Part shown: piece by piece, positions 4,410-9,128 of the stretch
Layout: each line of letters begins with the position of its first letter
How positions within the stretch are numbered: the first letter of the stretch is position 1
Origin: Bryobacterales bacterium
Lineage (GTDB): Bacteria; Acidobacteriota; Terriglobia; Bryobacterales; Bryobacteraceae
Length of the DNA: 9,128 nt
Direction of reading: 5' to 3'
Assembly: GCA_003132865.1 (NCBI GenBank)
Contig: PKYZ01000539.1
Location: 1-9,128 of the forward strand
Notes under the pieces: generated by a model
The model's database searches: none
What the model saw: the letters and a program-made list of their open reading frames with translations, nothing else
What the model was told of the DNA's origin: nothing
Made by a program: the position numbers and the translations under genes

Positions 4410-6915
4410 GCCGTAGGGCGTCGATCGGATCGATGCGGGCGGCCCGGCTGCTGGGGATCAGTCCCGACAGTGCCGCGACCAGCACCAGGGCCAGCGAGGC
4501 ACCCGCGTAGATCGCCGGATCGGCGGCTTTCAGGCCGAAGAGCTGCGACTCGACCAGGCGGCCAAGCGCCAGCGCCGCGGGCAGTCCGATGGCCAGGCCG
4601 AAGATCACCAGCGTGCCGACGTCCTTCATCACCAGCCACAGCACATCGCGCGGCACCGCGCCCAGCGCCACGCGGATGCCGATCTCGGCCGTGCGGCGCG
4701 CGACCGTATAGGCCACCACGCCATAAAGTCCGATGCCGGCCAGCAGCGTGGCCAGCACGCCGAAGGCGCACGAAAGAATGGCGATCAAGCGGTCGATCTC
4801 GACCGATTCGGCGACCTGGATTTCGACCGGTTGCATGTCGAACACCGGCAGGCCGGCATCCAGTTGTTGCACCAGGCGCCGGATTTGCGCCCCCAAAGCG
4901 GCCGTATCGGGGCCGCCGCGCACGTAGAACTCCATGCGATTCAGGCTTTCCTCGTTGGTGTAGGTAGAGTAGACCGCGGGTTTAGGCGTCTCGCGCAGGC
5001 TGTTGTGCTTGAAGTCGCGCACCACGCCGACGATTTCCCGGTCGGGCAGTTCGCGATTGCTGGCGCCGAACATCATGTGGCGGCCCAGCGGATTGCGGTC
5101 GCCGAAGTAGCGCCGCACGAACGCCTCGTTGACCACCACCAACTTGTCCGGCGATGAGATGTCGCGCTCGGCAACTTCGCGGCCGCGCACGACGGGGGTG
5201 CCCAGCGCGCGAAAATAGCCCGGTCCCACGGCGTGCCGCGAAACATCCATGTCTTCGTCCTCGCGCGCCTGGTACCCTTCCACGGTAATATTGCTGCCGC
5301 GATTGCTGTGCGTGAGCGGACCGGGGCTGGCAGCGCCGGCGGCTACCACTCCCGGCAGCCTTGCGAGCCGCTCCTGCAAATCGCGGAACAAGGCGAAGCC
5401 GCGCTCCTTCGCATAGCCATTCAACGACGGATCGATGGAGAAGGTGAGCAACCGCTCCGTGCGGAAGCCGGGGTCCACGCGCAGAAGGTTGAACAGGCTG
5501 CGAGCGAACAGGCCGGCGCCCACCAGCAGCAGCAGCGAAAGCGAAAGCTGCGCCACCACCAGAATGCGGCGGAAACGGGCGGCGCCGGCGGATCCCATTG
5601 CGGCCCGCTGCTCGCGGAGCGCCGAAGCCACTTCGGCGCGGCTGGCTTGCAGGGCCGGCGCCAGTCCGAACAGCAGGCCCGTGAAGGTGGAAAGCGCCAG
5701 CGTGAAAACCAGCAGGCGAACGTCCAGCGTGGCCGCGATCCATCCGCCGGTGGCGTCCGCGGGCAGGATGCGCAGCAGCGCGCTGGTGGTCCATACGGAG
5801 ACCAGCAGCCCGAGCAGACCGCCGGCCAGCGCGATCACCAGGCTCTCGATCAGAAGCTGCCGCAGCAGGGAGCCGCGTCCAGCTCCCAAGGCCAGGCGGA
5901 TGGCCATTTCGCGGCGGCGCGACGCGGCGCGCGCCAGCAGCAGGTTGGCCACGTTGGCGCAAGCAATGAGCAGCACCAGGCCCACCAGCGCCATCAGCGC
6001 GACCAGCGGCTTCTCCCACTCCTGCCGTAACTGGTTGATGCCCTGCGCGGCCGGCTGCAATTCCAGCTTCTGGCCCAGGATGAGCTGTTCGGCGCGCTTG
6101 CTGCGCTCGTGGTATTGCTTGACCTGGTCTTCCAGGATGGGCCGGTAGACGGTCCGGATGGCGGCCTGCGCCTGCTCCGGCGAAACTCCCGGCTTGAGGC
6201 GCGCCAGGATATTCAGCCAGCGAGTCCGGCGATCGGTGAGGCCGTCCCACGTGGGCGTGACCTCGCGCTTCATGGCGATGGGCACGAACACGTCGGGATT
6301 TTCGCCCGAAAGCACGCCGCGGAATCCGGGGGGCGCGATCCCGATCACGATCATGGGATGGCCGTTGATGGCCACTTTTGCATTCAACACGCCGGGCTCG
6401 CCCGCAAAGCGCCGCACCCAGTAATCGTGGCTCAGCATGACCACGGGATGCGCGCCGGGCGCGCCGTCATCCTCCGGCGTGAAGGCGCGGCCGATCGCGG
6501 CGGAGACGCCCAGCACATCGAAAAGATTGCCGGAGACGACTTCGGCACGGGCGCGTTCGGTCTGGCCGTTCCAGGAAACGCTGACCGGAACGCCGGCGCG
6601 GGCGACGACTCCGCTGAACACCGCGCTGCGGTCGCGCAGATCCTGGTACATGGGATAGGAGAAGACGCTTTGATTATCGTCCGATGAGGACGATCCCGAG
6701 CTGTGGTCGTCCACATGGAAGACGGTGAGAGCTTTCGGATCGCGCACCGGCAGCGAGCGGTACAGAACCTGGTCGAGGAGCGAAAAGATGGATGTATTGG
6801 CGCCGATGCCGAGCGCCAGCGACAGCACCGCGACGGCGGTAAACAATGGGCTGCGCGCCAGCGTGCGGAGGGCAAAACGGAGATCGTGTCCCATGTGTGC
6901 AATCCACCATAGCAT
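4402..6915 (-). CDS. ABC transporter permease, acidobacterial duplicated orphan permease (MacB/FtsX type)
   Basis: This 837-residue inner-membrane protein is built from two MacB-like halves. Half one: an N-terminal membrane segment (about 24-46, FTAVAVLSLALGIGANTSIF), a periplasmic MacB core domain (about 50-290), and an FtsX block with three membrane segments (about 303-330 with ACANVANLLLARAASRRREMA, 352-385, 398-420). Half two: a membrane segment at about 450-470, a periplasmic domain (about 480-700) and an FtsX block (about 708-832) with RRTAEIGIRVALGA and the typical tail PSSRAARIDPIDALRHE. This layout matches the ADOP family, which usually has no ATPase beside it; none is seen here. The substrate is unknown; MacB relatives drive export or mechanotransmission rather than channel transport. 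A serine-rich stretch (72-78) interrupts the first periplasmic domain. ATG 6894 (MGHDLRFALRTL) is a good alternative start, with GGTGGA eight bases upstream. Confidence 0.92.
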   Translation of the reverse strand: MLWWIAHMGHDLRFALRTLARSPLFTAVAVLSLALGIGANTSIFSLLDQVLYRSLPVRDPKALTVFHVDDHSSGSSSSDDNQSVFSYPMYQDLRDRSAVFSGVVARAGVPVSVSWNGQTERARAEVVSGNLFDVLGVSAAIGRAFTPEDDGAPGAHPVVMLSHDYWVRRFAGEPGVLNAKVAINGHPMIVIGIAPPGFRGVLSGENPDVFVPIAMKREVTPTWDGLTDRRTRWLNILARLKPGVSPEQAQAAIRTVYRPILEDQVKQYHERSKRAEQLILGQKLELQPAAQGINQLRQEWEKPLVALMALVGLVLLIACANVANLLLARAASRRREMAIRLALGAGRGSLLRQLLIESLVIALAGGLLGLLVSVWTTSALLRILPADATGGWIAATLDVRLLVFTLALSTFTGLLFGLAPALQASRAEVASALREQRAAMGSAGAARFRRILVVAQLSLSLLLLVGAGLFARSLFNLLRVDPGFRTERLLTFSIDPSLNGYAKERGFALFRDLQERLARLPGVVAAGAASPGPLTHSNRGSNITVEGYQAREDEDMDVSRHAVGPGYFRALGTPVVRGREVAERDISSPDKLVVVNEAFVRRYFGDRNPLGRHMMFGASNRELPDREIVGVVRDFKHNSLRETPKPAVYSTYTNEESLNRMEFYVRGGPDTAALGAQIRRLVQQLDAGLPVFDMQPVEIQVAESVEIDRLIAILSCAFGVLATLLAGIGLYGVVAYTVARRTAEIGIRVALGAVPRDVLWLVMKDVGTLVIFGLAIGLPAALALGRLVESQLFGLKAADPAIYAGASLALVLVAALSGLIPSSRAARIDPIDALRHE

Positions 6916-6928
6916 TTAGACGCGACCG

Positions 6929-6950
6929 GTTAACCTTCGTTATGGTTAAC
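6929..6950. promoter_or_regulatory. Inverted repeat in the divergent intergenic region
   Basis: GTTAACC (6929-6935) and GGTTAAC (6944-6950) form a perfect 7-bp inverted repeat with an 8-nt spacer, between the permease (minus) and the prepilin peptidase (plus). It overlaps the -35 region of the candidate peptidase promoter, so it may be an operator for one or both genes. No regulator is encoded nearby. Confidence 0.4.
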
Positions 6951-6974
6951 GTTGTTTCCGCCGATCTGTATATT
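6946..6974 (+). promoter_or_regulatory. Candidate promoter of the prepilin peptidase gene
   Basis: TTAACG (6946-6951, four of six matches to TTGACA) is followed after 17 bp by TATATT (6969-6974, five of six matches to TATAAT). The expected transcription start is about 6981-6982, at a GTG codon in frame with the peptidase. No SD is visible before any of the candidate starts, which fits a leaderless transcript. Confidence 0.45.
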
Positions 6975-6981
6975 AGTGCCT

Positions 6982-7548
6982 GTGATTCAGTTCACTCGGC
7001 CCGCCGTGGGCATCGAATTCGTGCTGGTGTTAGCCGTGCTGGTGGCTACTGTTACGGACCTCCGCTCGCGCCGCATCCCCAACTGGCTGACCGTTGGTAC
7101 CCTGGTGCTAGGCTTCGCGTTGAACGCACTGATCGCCTACCCATCGCCCGTGGAGGGCGTGTGGCTGTCCGCCAAGGGTTTCGCGCTGGCCTTCGCGTTG
7201 AATCTGGTCATGTACATGCTGCATATGACCGGAGCCGGAGACGTCAAACTGCTGGCCGCCGTGGGGGCCATGGTGGGATGCTCCGACTTTGTCGGGATCT
7301 TCCTTCTGACCGCGCTGATTGGCGGCGTGCTGGCCATCATATTAGTGCTGGTGAAGGGGCGCCTGCGGGAGACATTGTGGAACGTCGGCTACATGGTGGG
7401 CGAATTGATGAAGTGGCACGCTCCGCACGTGACGCGGGAACAACTCGACGTGGGCAGCTCCAAGGCGCTCCGGCTGCCGGGCGCCGTCCGGATTTGCCTG
7501 GGGGTGGTCGCATTTCTGGTAATGGCCCGCGTCTGGTCGCCGGCCTAG
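6982..7548 (+). CDS. A24 prepilin peptidase, CpaA/TadV type
   Basis: This is an aspartyl prepilin peptidase of the inner membrane, which cleaves the leader of type IV (Tad/Flp or class A) prepilins. The two catalytic aspartates are in their standard contexts: DLRSRRIPNWLT (D26, counted from GTG 6982) near the N-terminus and GAGDVKLLAAVG (D87). Around them lie about five hydrophobic helices: 10-25, 35-50, 65-83, 105-125 and one near the C-terminus. It lacks the N-terminal methylase domain with paired CxxC motifs found in PilD, so it is the short CpaA/TadV form. A hydrophilic loop of about 40 residues (125-165) precedes the last helix, longer than in minimal members. The start is uncertain: TTG 6952, GTG 6976, GTG 6982 and GTG 7006 are all in frame without SD; 6982 is chosen from the promoter position. 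No pilin gene is in the window. Confidence 0.88.
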   Translation: MIQFTRPAVGIEFVLVLAVLVATVTDLRSRRIPNWLTVGTLVLGFALNALIAYPSPVEGVWLSAKGFALAFALNLVMYMLHMTGAGDVKLLAAVGAMVGCSDFVGIFLLTALIGGVLAIILVLVKGRLRETLWNVGYMVGELMKWHAPHVTREQLDVGSSKALRLPGAVRICLGVVAFLVMARVWSPA

Positions 7549-7570
7549 TCCGCTCTTAGTATGCACATTA

Positions 7571-7593
7571 CCGGCATTCCCCCGAATGCGCGG
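7571..7593 (+). terminator. Hairpin after the prepilin peptidase gene
   Basis: GCATTC (7574-7579) and GAATGC (7584-7589) form a perfect 6-bp stem with a CCCC loop. The stem extends by CCG/CGG with one bulged G to 7571-7593. It starts 22 bp after the peptidase stop. There is no T-run, so it could be a weak terminator or an RNA-stabilising hairpin. Confidence 0.3.
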
Positions 7594-7669
7594 CGGATAT
7601 GTTCCATAATTCAACTGAGGGAAGCGAGAAATTCCCCGGCAGGGCGAGACCAAGCTATCGGACGGCAGA

Positions 7670-7951
7670 ATGCTCTACACACAGATGTTCCTGTACCTTC
7701 AGGTCCTGGACTTTTTTACCACTCTCATTGGGTTCAAGCTGGGATTGGCGGAGGCCAGCCCTTTTATCCGCGCGCTCCTGCAGTTCGGGCCGTTGGTGGC
7801 TCTGTTGGTGTCGAAAGCGGCGGCCCTGGTGCTGGCCGGCGCATGCATCGCGATGCATAAGCATCGTCTGATCCGTTGGATCACCTATTGGTACGCAGGT
7901 TTGATCGCCTGGAATTTGTGCACGATTCTGGCCGGGGCGCACTGCCTGTAA
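7670..7951 (+). CDS. Small three-helix membrane protein, DUF5658-like
   Basis: This 93-residue protein has three hydrophobic segments (about 5-26, 40-62 and 68-90). The first helix carries LQVLDFFTTLIGFKLG with D14, followed by EASPFIR (E28, P31), a lysine in helix two (K49) and WN (81-82) in helix three. This arrangement (Asp in helix one, Glu-x-x-Pro at its end, Lys in helix two) resembles the DUF5658 family of small bacterial membrane proteins whose function is unknown. I am fairly sure of the membrane topology and moderately sure of the family. The SD before ATG 7670 is weak. The gene follows the prepilin peptidase at 121 bp and precedes the dioxygenase at 42 bp on the same strand; a shared function is not evident. 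Confidence 0.75.
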   Translation: MLYTQMFLYLQVLDFFTTLIGFKLGLAEASPFIRALLQFGPLVALLVSKAAALVLAGACIAMHKHRLIRWITYWYAGLIAWNLCTILAGAHCL

Positions 7952-7964
7952 ATGCCGCCGAAGT

Positions 7965-7990
7965 CCCGCTATGCTTAGAAGCGGGAGGGG
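7965..7990 (+). promoter_or_regulatory. Hairpin overlapping the SD of the dioxygenase gene
   Basis: CCCGCT (7965-7970) can pair with AGCGGG (7980-7985), leaving a 9-nt loop. The right arm overlaps the start of the strong purine-rich SD (GGGAGGGG, 7983-7990) that lies before ATG 7994. The stem could reduce ribosome access, but this is inference from base pairing only. Confidence 0.35.
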
Positions 7991-7993
7991 TGC

Positions 7994-9094
7994 ATGTATC
8001 CGCTGAAAAAAGGCAAAGTCGCCTCGCAAGCCCACGTCGGGCTGCCGGAAGGGACCTTCGAAGAAGAACACGGGCGCAAAGGCTTTTACGGCAAGAGCGC
8101 GCATCTTTACCACACCCACGCGCCTACCGGATGGGTGCGTTTCGAAGGCAAGCTGCGGCCCCATTGCTTCGACCTGAACCGGCTGGAGCCGCCCGACCTG
8201 AGCGATCCGCAAGGGCTGCCGGTGGCGTTTTTGGGCAACCGCGACATCAAGCTCTACGTGTCACGCCGCGCGGCGCCCATGCCGTTCTACGATCGCAACG
8301 CGGATGGCGACGAGCTGATCTTCGTGCACCGCGGCGAGGGGACCATCGAAACGGATTTCGGCCCCATGCGGTTCGAGCGGGGCGATTACATCATCGTGCC
8401 GCGCGCCGTCACCTACCGTATCGATCCGGACACCGCCGATAACTTCTTCCTGATCGTCGAATCCCACAGCGAATTCGACCAGCCGGACAAAGGCCTGCTG
8501 GGCCAGCACGCGCTGTACGATCCGGCGGCGATCTCGACGCCCGATCCCGCGCCCCGCCTCGACGACGACCGCGAGTGGGAGATTCGCATCAAGGTGGACG
8601 ACGAAATATCCAAGGTATTGTATCCGTTCAATCCCATGGACGTGGTGGGCTGGAAAGGCGATCTGACGGTGTGGAAGATCAACATGCGCGACATACGCCC
8701 GATCATGAGCCATCGCGCGCATCTGCCGCCCAGCGCGCATACGACTTTCGTCACCGACGGCGCGGTGATCTGCAGCTTTCTGCCGCGGCCCCTGGAGCAG
8801 GACGCCGATGCCCTGAAGGTGCCCTTCTTCCATCGCAACACGGATTACGACGAGTTCATTTTCTATCACGACGGCGATTTCTTCAGCCGCGACAACATCA
8901 AGGCCGGCATGGCCACGCTGCACCCGCGCGGTATCCACCACGGTCCGCACCCCAAGGCGCTGGCCAACCAGGGCAAGAAGGTCTTCACCGACGAGAGCGC
9001 TGTGATGCTGGACGGCCTCAACCCCATCGACGTGCTGCCGGCGGGGGAAAGCGTGGAGTGGAAAGAATACTGGATGAGCTGGATGGAGAAGTAG
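7994..9094 (+). CDS. hmgA: Homogentisate 1,2-dioxygenase-like cupin enzyme
   Basis: This 366-residue protein resembles homogentisate 1,2-dioxygenase, the Fe(II) enzyme that opens the homogentisate ring to maleylacetoacetate in tyrosine and phenylalanine breakdown. The N-terminal cupin holds DGDELIFVHRGEGTIETDFG (104-123). The C-terminal catalytic cupin holds PFFHRNTDYDEFIFYHDGDFFS (277-298) and TLHPRGIHHGPHPKAL (308-323). By analogy with the human enzyme (His335, Glu341, His371, and His365 as base) the iron ligands would be H280, E287 and H316, with H310 as base; the spacing from His to Glu is one residue longer. It is shorter than classical HmgA (about 430-445 residues) and belongs to a shorter bacterial group, so a related substrate is possible. 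The start is fixed by GGGAGG five bases upstream. Other genes of the pathway are not in the window but could follow. Confidence 0.82.
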   Translation: MYPLKKGKVASQAHVGLPEGTFEEEHGRKGFYGKSAHLYHTHAPTGWVRFEGKLRPHCFDLNRLEPPDLSDPQGLPVAFLGNRDIKLYVSRRAAPMPFYDRNADGDELIFVHRGEGTIETDFGPMRFERGDYIIVPRAVTYRIDPDTADNFFLIVESHSEFDQPDKGLLGQHALYDPAAISTPDPAPRLDDDREWEIRIKVDDEISKVLYPFNPMDVVGWKGDLTVWKINMRDIRPIMSHRAHLPPSAHTTFVTDGAVICSFLPRPLEQDADALKVPFFHRNTDYDEFIFYHDGDFFSRDNIKAGMATLHPRGIHHGPHPKALANQGKKVFTDESAVMLDGLNPIDVLPAGESVEWKEYWMSWMEK

Positions 9095-9115
9095 GACAGG
9101 CCTCCTGGCCTGTCC
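9094..9115 (+). terminator. Perfect hairpin at the end of the dioxygenase gene
   Basis: GGACAGGCC (9094-9102) and GGCCTGTCC (9107-9115) form a perfect 9-bp stem with a TCCT loop. The first base is the last base of the TAG stop codon. No T-run follows. It may act as a terminator without a U-tract, or it may be a member of a dispersed intergenic palindrome family; with only one copy in the window this cannot be decided. Confidence 0.5.
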
Positions 9116-9128
9116 CTGGAGATTGGCC

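Noticed and set aside
4982..6250. Long antisense-like and out-of-frame open frames inside the permease (also 5233-6030 and 5435-6148 plus)
   Set aside because: Low-complexity Arg/Ala/Gly/Gln-rich translations typical of alternative frames in GC-rich coding DNA; the permease frame is clearly the real one.
7611..7669. Possible riboswitch before the 93-residue membrane protein gene
   Set aside because: Only a 5-bp stem (GGGAA/TTCCC, 7619-7636) is visible; the conserved core of c-di-GMP or other known riboswitches is not present.

Overview
The window most likely comes from an acidobacterium, probably of the Solibacter/Bryobacter side. The main evidence is an 837-residue 'orphan' permease with two MacB/FtsX halves, a family greatly expanded in Acidobacteria. 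The GC-rich coding sequence, a DUF5658-like membrane protein and the many toxin-antitoxin (TA) genes fit this. The taxonomy is inference.

Left part (1-4410): an accessory region dominated by TA genes on the minus strand. Reading along the minus strand there is a complete higB1-higA1 pair (2358-1749), then a complete vapB1-vapC1 pair (1200-536). Further upstream, directly behind the permease, lies a second, decayed set: vapB2 (4409-4113), a frameshifted vapC2 (4116-3688) and higA2 (about 3670-3341) with its toxin gene missing. The second set is clearly homologous to the first (roughly 87-89 % identical in VapB and HigA by eye), but it is joined in a new order. Two degenerate copies of one non-coding sequence of about 300 bp (211-533 and 1441-1743) end within a few bases of the stop codons of vapC1 and higA1, so two unrelated TA families carry the same 3' flank. 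A single plus-strand gene for a secreted, cysteine-rich protein of unknown function (2506-3309) sits between the two higA copies.

Right part (4402-9128): more ordinary chromosomal genes. The permease (minus) is divergent from a plus-strand run: an A24 prepilin peptidase of the CpaA/TadV type, a 93-residue three-helix membrane protein (DUF5658-like), and a homogentisate 1,2-dioxygenase-like cupin enzyme. A perfect 9-bp hairpin overlaps the last stop codon. The divergent intergenic region carries an inverted repeat and a plausible promoter.

How it fits together: the intact higBA and vapBC each have a recognisable promoter and Shine-Dalgarno or leaderless start and look functional. The second set looks like the remnant of a recombination between TA units: higB is gone, vapB2 has lost 49 bp containing its promoter -10, SD and ATG, vapC2 has two indels, and the higA2 start is put out of frame by one extra GAAA unit. 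The clearest candidate for something undescribed is the shared 3' flank that may mark a 'TA unit'. No nuclease, transposase, integrase, CRISPR array or RNA gene was recognised.
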